In this document: positions 50,636 to 58,882 of the stretch, in pieces | Position numbering within the stretch: position 1 is the first letter of the stretch | Layout of the letters: each line of letters opens with the position of its first letter | DNA from: Flavobacterium lacustre | Lineage (GTDB): Bacteria > Bacteroidota > Bacteroidia > Flavobacteriales > Flavobacteriaceae | NCBI RefSeq assembly: GCF_027474525.2 | Contig: NZ_CP114882.2 | Location: 2,356,001-2,420,000 of the forward strand | Length of the DNA stretch: 64,000 nt | Direction: 5' to 3' | The notes under the pieces: model-generated | Told to the model about the DNA's origin: nothing | Databases searched by the model: none | What the model saw: the letters and a program-made list of their open reading frames with translations, nothing else | Made by a program: the position numbers and the translations under genes

Positions 50636-50996
50636 AGATTTCTATATTTACATTTTTTGGCAAACATGCCACTTGAACCGTTTCACGAGCTGGAGCGGTT
50701 TTTTCGTTAAAATAAGTTCCGTAAATTGTATTTATTTTTCCAAAATCAGCCATGTCCATAATAAAAATAGTTGTTTTAACTACATTTTCAAAGGTCATCC
50801 CGGCAGCTTCTAGCACTGCTTTCATATTTTGCATAACTTGTTGGGTTTCGGCTTCAATACTGTCTAAAACTAATACTCCTGTAGCTGGATGTATTGCAAT
50901 CTGACCGGAAGTATACAGTGTATTTCCTTTTAGCACTGCCTGATTGTAAGGACCTATTGGTGCTGGGGCATTTTCGGTAAAAATGATCTTTTTCAT
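50616..50996 (-). CDS. ridA: RidA family enamine/imine deaminase
   Basis: A 126-residue protein with the RidA/YjgF fold: APAPIGPYNQAVLKGNTLYTSGQIAI near the N-terminus and the active-site Arg in FNEKTAPARETVQVACLPKNVNIEISMIAVL near the end. It hydrolyses reactive 2-aminoacrylate and similar imines formed by PLP enzymes. It follows lptD by only seven bases on the minus strand and overlaps mgsA tail-to-tail. The symbol is by family; some members have other substrates. Confidence 0.92.
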   Translation of the reverse strand: MKKIIFTENAPAPIGPYNQAVLKGNTLYTSGQIAIHPATGVLVLDSIEAETQQVMQNMKAVLEAAGMTFENVVKTTIFIMDMADFGKINTIYGTYFNEKTAPARETVQVACLPKNVNIEISMIAVL

Positions 50997-51003
50997 GTGT
51001 AAA

Positions 51004-53757
51004 TTATCGGTTAGTTGTACTTCGTTTATCCCATTTTATATCGCTTAATACACCGGATTTTATTCCGATGAAAAACCCCCAATTCGCATTGTCTCCAAAT
51101 GGAGTCCAATTGAAATCCATTCTCCAACTTAACAAATCTCTTTCAAAACGCAATTGGGTAAATGTTACTCCTTTTTGTACAAAATCATAACCGGTGGATA
51201 CTCCGGCTTTCCATTTTGGTGTTATATCAGCATTGGCAGAAATCATTACCGAGTTACCGATAATTTTCTTTTCTCTATTGTTATTTCCGTAAGTTAGGGA
51301 ATAGGCAAATGTCATATCCCATGGTAATTTAGAACTGAAAAATTCTGAAATAACATCTTCGCCATCATCTTCAGAATCTCCAAATTGACTTTTACGATTA
51401 TCACTTAAATCAGTATTTGTTCCAAATAAATCATCCTCACGACCACCATTTCTTTCGCTTTGTGTGTTTTTATCCTCCTTTTTGTCTTTCTCGCTATCTT
51501 TGCTTGAAAGAGAATAATTTAATGTCATATTAGCACTAGTCATACGGAACAAACTTCCGCCGTTGTCAATGTTAAACATATTGATTCTTTTTCCAGAATT
51601 GTCAATAGCATAAGGGTCTAATGTCGCTCCAAAATTAACATTCATCTTATTATTGAATAATTGGGTTCCACCACTAACTCTCACAGGTGACCAAGCCAGA
51701 GCGGTTACTCCATCTGCATCAAGATTATAACCTGTTGAAAGGTTTAAGTTATTCAATAACATTATTTTTTTAGGTTCAACTTTAGTACTGTCTTTATCAG
51801 TAACTTTTGCTTCAAAAGTATTGCTTAAATCAAAGCCTAAAGTATTTGAATTTGATATTCCGGGAGCACCAAAAATACCTCCTTCAAATCGAGAATATTG
51901 TTTAATCATCGTACCGCTTGCATCGGCAGCGTAAGTGTCATAATATTTCTCAAAACTAGGAGTGTAGCCATAGGAAACTGATGGACGCATGACGTGGCGG
52001 ATAGATTTTATTTTTTTATCTTCTCCAAAATTAAATGTTCCATAAATAGTTGTTCCTACGCTAGAAGAAAAGGAATAAGTTCTATAAGCATCAAATCCTT
52101 TTACATTAGTATCAACCACTTTGCTTAAATCTGAATCATAACTTCTTTTGATTGTTTTGGTATACCAAACTTCTTTATAATTAAAAGAAGAAGAAGCGCT
52201 GAAGTATTTAAATATCTTAAAATTAGTACTTAACGGAATTGTATGTTGAAGTCCTATTTTTGCATCATCAAACATTTGAGGCTTAAAGAATAAGGAATCG
52301 TTTGTGGTGATGCTGTTTTTTCCGCTTAAATCGTATTGTAAATTTATATTCTTAAAGAAACCTTTTTTAACACCATCTTTCCCTACAAACGGATACACAC
52401 GGTCAACACTAAATTGTAGCGTTGGCAACGTCATATTAATCTCTTCAGTCTGCGTGTTTTGAGAATGTGTGGCCGTCAATGAAAGTCTTGCCTGAGGAAC
52501 AATTCTATTAAAAGTTTTGCTGTATGAGACCGAAGAACTTAAGGTATTATTTAAATTGGAACCAATATTATTCTGATTGATGGATTGTTTAAAGTATTTA
52601 CTGCTTCCAAGATTCACCGATGCTGAAAAACTGGAATTAGGATTTGCTTTTGAATCTTTTTGGTGTGACCATTGAATGTTATAGATTCTTTGTTTCGAAT
52701 AATCAGGATATCCTCTTTCACTGGAAATTAAGTTTTCAAATCGAATATTAACGTTTCCCCGATAATTATATCTTTTGGCATAATTAGATTCAAAACGCAT
52801 TCCATAACTTCCGTTGGTGTAATAATCCCCCAAAACCGTTAAATCATAATTATCGCTTAAAGCAAAATAATAACCACCATTTTGCAATGAGAATCCTCTG
52901 GTATTAGAGTCATTATAACTTGGTAAAAGAATCCCGGAAACACTGGTTTCTTTACTCATTGGAAAAAATGCAAACGGCAGAGCAATAGGGGTTGGTACAT
53001 CAGCGATAACCATATTGGTTAAACCAGTAACTACTTTTTTTCCAGGAATGAATTTTACTTTATTGGTTTGAAAATAATATTCGGGATTATCAATGTCTTT
53101 TGAAGTTGTAAATCTGGCGCCTTTCAGGAAATAAACAGAATCATTTTCTTTCTTGGTAACAGATGCTTTTATTTTAAATTCCCCTTGTTCTGATCTTGAA
53201 TTCCAAATTAATGCTTTTTTAGTTTTGAAATTAAATCGGATAGAATCCGGTTCTACCACATTTGTGCCTTGTTTGAAATTTGGAAATTGAGTATATGCTC
53301 CTGTCGAATCTTTAATTCTGCCGGCATACACCTCATTTTTTTCATAATCCATAACTATAATACCTGATTTCAGTTCGATATCCTGATAGTACAATTCGGC
53401 TTTGTCATATAAAGTAATAAGTTTTTTCTTTTGGTCGATTTTAGCATAGTTTTCGGCTTTGTATTTTACTTTACCATCAAGAAATGCTTTTTTGGGTTTT
53501 ATGCTGTCTTTTTTTATGGAATCAGCTTCCTTTTTGATAAGATCAGGAGTTTTTTGAATGGAATCAACTACAGTTTTACTGCTATCTATTTGTTTTCTAG
53601 CGGGTATAGTAGTTGTTTTTTTTGTTATATCTTGTGAATATAAATTACCGCATCCTAATGTTAGGAAAATTGATAATAAAACGATATTAAATAAGTTTGT
53701 ACGCAAAGGTTTAAATACTATTTTTGTAAAATTATGGCTTGTTTTTTGACGTGTCAA
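51004..53757 (-). CDS. lptD: LPS-assembly outer-membrane protein LptD
   Basis: About 917 residues. After the signal sequence (TNLFNIVLLSIFLTLGCGNLYSQ) comes an OstA/LptA-like jellyroll with KAENYAKIDQKKKLITLYDKAELYYQDIELKSG (about 105-140), then a beta-barrel domain ending TFAYSLTYG and DMAFNWTPFG-like strands. It inserts lipopolysaccharide in the outer leaflet. The frame is open to ATG 53790, but a perfect -7 box TATTTTTG (minus strand, 53785-53778) lies just after that ATG. The next in-frame start is TTG 53757 (L-TRQKTSHNF), which I prefer; 53790 remains possible. Confidence 0.88.
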   Translation of the reverse strand: MTRQKTSHNFTKIVFKPLRTNLFNIVLLSIFLTLGCGNLYSQDITKKTTTIPARKQIDSSKTVVDSIQKTPDLIKKEADSIKKDSIKPKKAFLDGKVKYKAENYAKIDQKKKLITLYDKAELYYQDIELKSGIIVMDYEKNEVYAGRIKDSTGAYTQFPNFKQGTNVVEPDSIRFNFKTKKALIWNSRSEQGEFKIKASVTKKENDSVYFLKGARFTTSKDIDNPEYYFQTNKVKFIPGKKVVTGLTNMVIADVPTPIALPFAFFPMSKETSVSGILLPSYNDSNTRGFSLQNGGYYFALSDNYDLTVLGDYYTNGSYGMRFESNYAKRYNYRGNVNIRFENLISSERGYPDYSKQRIYNIQWSHQKDSKANPNSSFSASVNLGSSKYFKQSINQNNIGSNLNNTLSSSVSYSKTFNRIVPQARLSLTATHSQNTQTEEINMTLPTLQFSVDRVYPFVGKDGVKKGFFKNINLQYDLSGKNSITTNDSLFFKPQMFDDAKIGLQHTIPLSTNFKIFKYFSASSSFNYKEVWYTKTIKRSYDSDLSKVVDTNVKGFDAYRTYSFSSSVGTTIYGTFNFGEDKKIKSIRHVMRPSVSYGYTPSFEKYYDTYAADASGTMIKQYSRFEGGIFGAPGISNSNTLGFDLSNTFEAKVTDKDSTKVEPKKIMLLNNLNLSTGYNLDADGVTALAWSPVRVSGGTQLFNNKMNVNFGATLDPYAIDNSGKRINMFNIDNGGSLFRMTSANMTLNYSLSSKDSEKDKKEDKNTQSERNGGREDDLFGTNTDLSDNRKSQFGDSEDDGEDVISEFFSSKLPWDMTFAYSLTYGNNNREKKIIGNSVMISANADITPKWKAGVSTGYDFVQKGVTFTQLRFERDLLSWRMDFNWTPFGDNANWGFFIGIKSGVLSDIKWDKRSTTNR

Positions 53758-53840
53758 ACTTACATATAATTTTTTGTCAAAAATAGGCATTTATAAAATT
53801 TATAGCCCCAGTGTTTTAATTAAAATTAACTTTTAGATTT

Positions 53841-55007
53841 ATGCATATTACAAACAAAATTAAAGTATACCTTACTTTATTTCTTACTATAGTCACTTTA
53901 GGCATCAACGCACAATCTAATGTATTCAAAGTCACTTTGGATGCCGGTCATGGAGCACATGATTTTGGAGCAGTCTATAGTGGACGTGTTGAAAAAAATA
54001 TAGCATTAGCTGTTGTTTTAAAAGTGGGGAAGCTTTTAGAAGCAAATCCTAAAATTGATGTGATTTACACCCGAAAAACAGATGTATTTATTGATTTAAT
54101 CGAAAGAGCGAATATTGCCAACAGAGCAGATGCTAATATTTTTGTCTCAATTCATTGTAATGCAAATAAAAATACGGTTGCCGATGGGACTGAAACCTAT
54201 GTAATGGGTATGAATAAAATTGCTTCAAATTTAGAAGCGGCCAAAAAAGAGAACTCCGTTATTACATTGGAAAAAGACTACAAACAAAAATATGAAGGTT
54301 TCGACCCTAATTCTCCCGAAACCATGATCGGGATGACTTTGATGCAAGAGGAATATTTAGACAATAGTATTTCATTAGCCAGTAAAGTGGAAGAATCTTT
54401 CGGTGCTTTAGGAAAAAAATTAAGACACGGAGGGGTAAAACAGGCGCCTTTTATGGTGTTGCATAAAGCATATATGCCAAGAGTATTGGTTGAAATGGGA
54501 TTTATATCGAATCCGGTTGAAGGAGATAAATTGAATTCAGAAGAAGGACAAAACGAAATAGCCAGAGCCATTGCAGATGCTATTATTAGTTATAAAAACG
54601 AGTATTTTGGTAGTGGAGAAGCGGAAACACCCGATGTCAGACCTTCACAAAAAATTATTGAGAAACCAATCAAAGATACTTCAACTCCTGTAAAACCTAA
54701 AGTAATTATAAATTCTTCGGAACTTAAAAAAACAGAACTCAAAAAAAATGCTTCCGATGTTATTTATAAAGTACAACTTTCTGCAAGTGTAAAAAAGTTG
54801 GCTTTAGAACCTAAAAATTTTAAAGGATTAAATTCGATATCTATGTCTTATGACAATAAGGTTTACAAGTATATGTATGGTGAAACATCCGATTATGATG
54901 AAGCTCAAAAACAAATGCAGGAAGCCAGAAATAAAGGATTTAATTCCGCTTTTTTAATTGCATTCAGAAACGGTGAAAAAATCAGTATCCAAGAAGCAAT
55001 TAAATAA
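53841..55007 (+). CDS. N-acetylmuramoyl-L-alanine amidase with C-terminal SPOR-like domain
   Basis: A 388-residue exported enzyme. The signal peptide (MHITNKIKVYLTLFLTIVTLGINAQ) is followed by an Amidase_3 domain with VTLDAGHGAHDFGAVYSG (zinc His and following Glu), IFVSIHCNAN (second His) and RVLVEMGFISNPVEGDKL (catalytic Glu). After a Pro/Lys-rich linker (about 265-310), the C-terminus YKVQLSASVKKLALEPKNFKGL to GFNSAFLIAFRNGEKI fits a SPOR domain that targets denuded peptidoglycan at the septum. It is divergent from lptD and upstream of the MCE gene. Confidence 0.93.
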   Translation: MHITNKIKVYLTLFLTIVTLGINAQSNVFKVTLDAGHGAHDFGAVYSGRVEKNIALAVVLKVGKLLEANPKIDVIYTRKTDVFIDLIERANIANRADANIFVSIHCNANKNTVADGTETYVMGMNKIASNLEAAKKENSVITLEKDYKQKYEGFDPNSPETMIGMTLMQEEYLDNSISLASKVEESFGALGKKLRHGGVKQAPFMVLHKAYMPRVLVEMGFISNPVEGDKLNSEEGQNEIARAIADAIISYKNEYFGSGEAETPDVRPSQKIIEKPIKDTSTPVKPKVIINSSELKKTELKKNASDVIYKVQLSASVKKLALEPKNFKGLNSISMSYDNKVYKYMYGETSDYDEAQKQMQEARNKGFNSAFLIAFRNGEKISIQEAIK

Positions 55008-55058
55008 TACCCCCAAGTTCAATTATTTTATATTAATTTTGTAAAAAATACTCACATT

Positions 55059-56024
55059 TTGAAAATATCAAGAGAAATCAAAACCGCCATATTAGTCATT
55101 GCTTCTATTTTATTGTTTATTTGGGGCTATAGTTTTTTAAAAGGAAAAGACCTTTTTACAGATTACAAAACATTTTATGTAGAATATGATAACGTAGAAG
55201 GACTGGCTACTTCAGCGTCTGTTACTTTAAACGGACTGGTTATTGGTAAAGTAAACAGTATTACCATAAATGAAACTACAGGAAAATTATTAGTGGAGTT
55301 ACAGTTAAAAACTGATTTTCCAATTTCTAAAACCAGCGTAGCGGCTATTTACGAGCCTGGTTTTATCGGAGGGAAACAAATTGCGATTCACCCTGATTTC
55401 AATAATAAAGTTTTGGCAGTTGATGGCCAGAAATTACAAGGAAACGTAAAGTTAGGATTAACTTCTTCTTTAAGTGAAAAGTTGGTTCCTATTCAGGAAA
55501 AGTTAGAAAAAGTAATGAGTAATGCTGATAGTTTATTGTCAGGATTAAATAATATTTTGGATAAAAAAGCGCAAGAAGACTTGAAACTGACTTTGTCTGA
55601 ATTGAGTAAAACAATGGTTCAATTTAATAAAGCTTCTGTTAGTGCAAATTCAATTTTAGATGACAATAAAGCGCAAATAAAAGGAGTTGTAACCAACTTT
55701 AATAAAGTGTCAAGTGATTTTTCTAAAATTTCCGATTCATTGAACAAGGCCGATTTAGGAAAAACAGTTAAAAATCTCAATAAAACATTAGCCAAAGTAG
55801 ATGGTATGATGGGGGATTTAGAATCCGGTAAAGGCACAGCAGGTAAATTATTGAAAGATGAAGCTTTGTATGCCAATTTGAAATCAACTACTAAAGAATT
55901 AGAATTATTGTTACAAGACGTAAGACTTTATCCAACACGATATGTAAATGTTTCTCTTTTTGGAAAGAAAAATAAACCTTATGTTGGTCCGATAAACGAT
56001 TCTATTTCTAAAGCTAAAAATTAG
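55059..56024 (+). CDS. MlaD/MCE family lipid-transport protein
   Basis: A 321-residue protein with an N-terminal anchor (TAILVIASILLFIWGYSFLKG, about 9-29) followed by the MCE domain (FYVEYDNVEGLATSASVTLNGLVIGKVNSI to GFIGGKQIAI), and a long coiled-coil-rich C-terminus (about 140-290). MlaD binds phospholipids between the membranes as the periplasmic subunit of an ABC importer. The start is TTG 55059, only 18 bp after a perfect -7 box TAATTTTG (55034-55041). No MlaE/MlaF genes lie nearby. Confidence 0.9.
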   Translation: MKISREIKTAILVIASILLFIWGYSFLKGKDLFTDYKTFYVEYDNVEGLATSASVTLNGLVIGKVNSITINETTGKLLVELQLKTDFPISKTSVAAIYEPGFIGGKQIAIHPDFNNKVLAVDGQKLQGNVKLGLTSSLSEKLVPIQEKLEKVMSNADSLLSGLNNILDKKAQEDLKLTLSELSKTMVQFNKASVSANSILDDNKAQIKGVVTNFNKVSSDFSKISDSLNKADLGKTVKNLNKTLAKVDGMMGDLESGKGTAGKLLKDEALYANLKSTTKELELLLQDVRLYPTRYVNVSLFGKKNKPYVGPINDSISKAKN

Positions 56025-56029
56025 CAATC

Positions 56030-57361
56030 ATGAGCTATTTAGACAACATTTTATTTGCAATCCTACTAATTATTGGTTTTGGTTATTTTTATAACAGCGT
56101 CAAAAAGATTATTAGAAACATAAATCTGGGTACAGCAATAAATCGCAAAGACAATCCTAATGCCCGTTGGAAAAACATGGCAATGATCGCTTTGGGACAA
56201 TCTAAAATGGTCAAAAGGCCCATAGCAGGAGTACTACACATTATAGTTTATGTGGGTTTTGTAATCATCAATATTGAATTACTGGAAATAATAATTGATG
56301 GACTCTTTGGTACGCACCGAGTTTTTTCTTTTTTAGGAATTACATATGATGTTTTGATTGCTTCTTTCGAAATATTGGCGCTGTTGGTTTTAGTGGCAGT
56401 AACTATTTTTTGGATTAGAAGAAATAGTATAAAACTCAAACGATTCATAAGTTCAGATTTGAACGGATATCCAAAAAAAGATGCCAATTATATCTTATAT
56501 TTTGAAGTTGTTTTAATGACCTTGTTTTTGTTGATGAATGCTTCCGACTTGCATTTGCAAAATGTTCCTGGAGGTTTTTCTCATTTTGTAAAAGCAGGAG
56601 CTTTTCCGGTAAGTCAGTTTATAGAACCTATTTTTAATGGTGTTTCAAATGAGTTGGTTATGCTTCTTTCAGAAATATTCTGGTGGTTGCATATTGTTGG
56701 GATATTGCTTTTTATGAACTATTTGTATTTTTCAAAACACTTACACATATTGTTGGCTTTCCCCAATACTTATTTTGCAAATCTAAATCCTCAAGGACAA
56801 TTTGATAATTTAGAATCAGTGACAAACGAAGTCAAAATGATGATGGATCCTAATGCTGATCCTTTTGCGGCAGCACCGGCAACAGAAACCGAAGTGCCAG
56901 CTAAATTTGGCGCCAGTGATGTTCAGGATTTAAATTGGGTACAATTATTAAACGCTTATACCTGTACCGAATGTGGCCGTTGTACTTCCTCATGTCCCGC
57001 TAATTTAACAGGCAAAAAACTGTCTCCTCGAAAAATCATGATGGATACCAGAGACAGACTCGAAGAAGTAGGTAAAAACATAGACGCTAATAAAGGTGTT
57101 TTTGTTCCCGATAACAAATCATTATTAAACGATTATATCACCGCCGAAGAGCTTTGGGCTTGTACATCCTGCAATGCTTGCGTAGAGGAATGTCCGGTAA
57201 GTATCAGTCCGCTTTCCATAATTATGGATATGAGACGCTATTTGGTAATGGAACAAAGTGCCGCACCAATGCCTATAAATGCTATGATGACCAATATTGA
57301 AAACAATGGAGCACCATGGCAATACAATCAGCAAGACCGATTAAATTGGAAAAACGAATAA
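56030..57361 (+). CDS. Membrane-bound HdrC/DsrM-like [4Fe-4S] protein
   Basis: A 443-residue protein. The N-terminal half has five or six transmembrane helices (SYLDNILFAILLIIGFGYFYN; GVLHIIVYVGFVIINIELLEII; SFEILALLVLVAVTIFWI; and more). The C-terminus has two Cys clusters, CTECGRCTSSCP (about 312-323) and CTSCNACVEECP (about 378-389), binding two [4Fe-4S] clusters. It resembles HdrC-like or respiratory Fe-S subunits that pass electrons between quinone and a soluble Fe-S partner. It is 5 bp after mlaD, and the gene 180 bp downstream encodes an HdrB-like CCG-domain protein. Confidence 0.9.
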   Translation: MSYLDNILFAILLIIGFGYFYNSVKKIIRNINLGTAINRKDNPNARWKNMAMIALGQSKMVKRPIAGVLHIIVYVGFVIINIELLEIIIDGLFGTHRVFSFLGITYDVLIASFEILALLVLVAVTIFWIRRNSIKLKRFISSDLNGYPKKDANYILYFEVVLMTLFLLMNASDLHLQNVPGGFSHFVKAGAFPVSQFIEPIFNGVSNELVMLLSEIFWWLHIVGILLFMNYLYFSKHLHILLAFPNTYFANLNPQGQFDNLESVTNEVKMMMDPNADPFAAAPATETEVPAKFGASDVQDLNWVQLLNAYTCTECGRCTSSCPANLTGKKLSPRKIMMDTRDRLEEVGKNIDANKGVFVPDNKSLLNDYITAEELWACTSCNACVEECPVSISPLSIIMDMRRYLVMEQSAAPMPINAMMTNIENNGAPWQYNQQDRLNWKNE

Positions 57362-57369
57362 AATAATTT

Positions 57370-57475
57370 GGGCGTGACCCTCCGTAAAAACTACGGGTCG
57401 GGCTATCCGTTCCCGCTTTTTTTGTAAGGCGAAAAAAGCCTCACAAAAAAGAGCTCCACTTCTATCCCTCACGCA
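57370..57475. repeat. Dispersed intergenic repeat, copy B
   Basis: GCGTGA (57372-57377) and TCACGC (57469-57474) form inverted ends. GGTCGGGCTAT (57396-57406) and CACTTCTATCCCTCACGCA (57457-57475) match copy A at 971-1053. The centre TTTTTTTGTAAGGC/GCCTCACAAAAAA is a hairpin. It lies inside a likely operon, between the two Fe-S genes, so it is transcribed. Confidence 0.7.
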
Positions 57476-57540
57476 CACCGCAAATAAGAGCAAAGAAGGA
57501 GCATATAAAACTAAATCGAATAACAGATAAAAAGGATACA

Positions 57541-58332
57541 ATGTCAGAAGTTTTAGTAGTACCAACAATGGCCGAAATGCTGGCCCAAGGAAAACAACCA
57601 GAAGTCTTGTTTTGGGTAGGTTGTGCAGGAAGTTTTGATGATAGAGCAAAGAAAATTACAAAGGCATTTGTACGCATATTAAATCGCACAAACGTTTCTT
57701 TTGCAGTACTTGGTACAGAGGAAAGTTGTACAGGTGATCCCGCTAAAAGAGCAGGAAATGAATTTTTATTTCAAATGCAGGCTATGACTAATATTGAAGT
57801 CATGAATGCCTATGAAATAAAAAAAATTGTTACAGCTTGCCCACATTGTTTTAATACATTAAAAAATGAATATCCTGAATTAGGCGGTAAATATGAAGTT
57901 GTTCACCATACTGAATTTCTAAAATCATTATTAGATGATGGAAGATTAACCATTGAAGGTGGTCAATTCAAAGGAAAACGAATCACTTTTCATGATCCAT
58001 GTTATTTAGGCAGAGCCAATAATGTCTATGAAGCACCCAGAGATTTAATCCAAAAATTAGATGCTGAACTTGTAGAAATGAAACGTTCCCGTGCTAATGG
58101 ATTGTGTTGTGGTGCCGGTGGAGCTCAGATGTTTAAAGATTCTGAACCAGGAAACAAAGAAATCAACATCGAAAGAACAGAAGATGCATTAGAAACCAAA
58201 CCACATATTATTGCGGCAGGTTGTCCTTTTTGTAACACTATGATGACCGATGGAATTAAAAATAAAGAAAAAGAAGGCGAAGTAAAAGTGATGGATATAG
58301 CCGAACTTATCTCTAATGCACAAGATTTGTAA
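57541..58332 (+). CDS. (Fe-S)-binding protein with two CCG domains (HdrB/LutA-like)
   Basis: A 263-residue soluble protein. Two cysteine-rich (CCG) domains: ESCTGDPAKRAGNE with TACPHCFNTLKNEYP (about 60-120), and FHDPCYLGRANN, GLCCGAGGAQMF and AAGCPFCNTMM (about 150-240). CCG domains bind unusual [4Fe-4S] clusters in heterodisulfide reductase HdrB, glycolate oxidase GlcF and lactate utilisation LutA. With the membrane HdrC-like neighbour it likely forms a quinone-linked thiol/disulfide or hydroxyacid redox complex. The substrate is unknown, and no flavoprotein partner is seen nearby. Confidence 0.9.
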   Translation: MSEVLVVPTMAEMLAQGKQPEVLFWVGCAGSFDDRAKKITKAFVRILNRTNVSFAVLGTEESCTGDPAKRAGNEFLFQMQAMTNIEVMNAYEIKKIVTACPHCFNTLKNEYPELGGKYEVVHHTEFLKSLLDDGRLTIEGGQFKGKRITFHDPCYLGRANNVYEAPRDLIQKLDAELVEMKRSRANGLCCGAGGAQMFKDSEPGNKEINIERTEDALETKPHIIAAGCPFCNTMMTDGIKNKEKEGEVKVMDIAELISNAQDL

Positions 58333-58386
58333 GTGTTAAACAGTACAAATCAAAAATAGTTAATTAGAATTCTAAAATATAAAATC

Positions 58387-58869
58387 ATGTACGTTCCATT
58401 TGAAAATTTACCAGAAGAATCCAAAATTTGGATTTATCAATCAAACAGAAAATTTTCTGATGAAGAATTTGCTGAAATAGAGACCGCTTTGCAATCCTTC
58501 CTTGAAAGTTGGGCAGCACACGGTACCAGTTTAGAATCTTCCTATCAGCTAAAATACAATAGATTTATTATATTGGCTGTTAATCAGGATGTTCAGGCTG
58601 CAACAGGTTGTTCCATTGATTCCTCAGTAGAATTCATACAAAGCTTAGAAAAAAAATACAGCGTTGATTTGTTGGATAAAATGAATGTAACGTTCAAGTT
58701 GGGCGAACATATCGCTCACAAACCATTGATTGATTTCAAAAAAATGGTAAAAGATAAAGCGGTTACAGAAAACACAATCGTCTTTAATAATTTGGTTAAC
58801 AACATCGAAGAATTTAACGAATCATGGGAAGTCCCGGCTGCAGACAGCTGGCATAGTCGTTTTTTCTAA
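58387..58869 (+). CDS. Conserved hypothetical protein (often named ABC transporter ATPase)
   Basis: A 160-residue cytosolic protein of a Bacteroidota-restricted family. It starts MYVPFENLPEESKIWIYQSN and contains SWAAHGTSLESSYQLKYNRF and the motif ATGCSIDSSVEFIQSLEKKY. There is no Walker A/B motif, so the ABC transporter ATPase label that, from memory, is attached to such proteins is not supported by the sequence. It lies after the Fe-S pair and 14 bp before the GH3 gene, on the same strand. Function is unknown. Confidence 0.85.
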   Translation: MYVPFENLPEESKIWIYQSNRKFSDEEFAEIETALQSFLESWAAHGTSLESSYQLKYNRFIILAVNQDVQAATGCSIDSSVEFIQSLEKKYSVDLLDKMNVTFKLGEHIAHKPLIDFKKMVKDKAVTENTIVFNNLVNNIEEFNESWEVPAADSWHSRFF

Positions 58870-58882
58870 AATATAAAATTGA

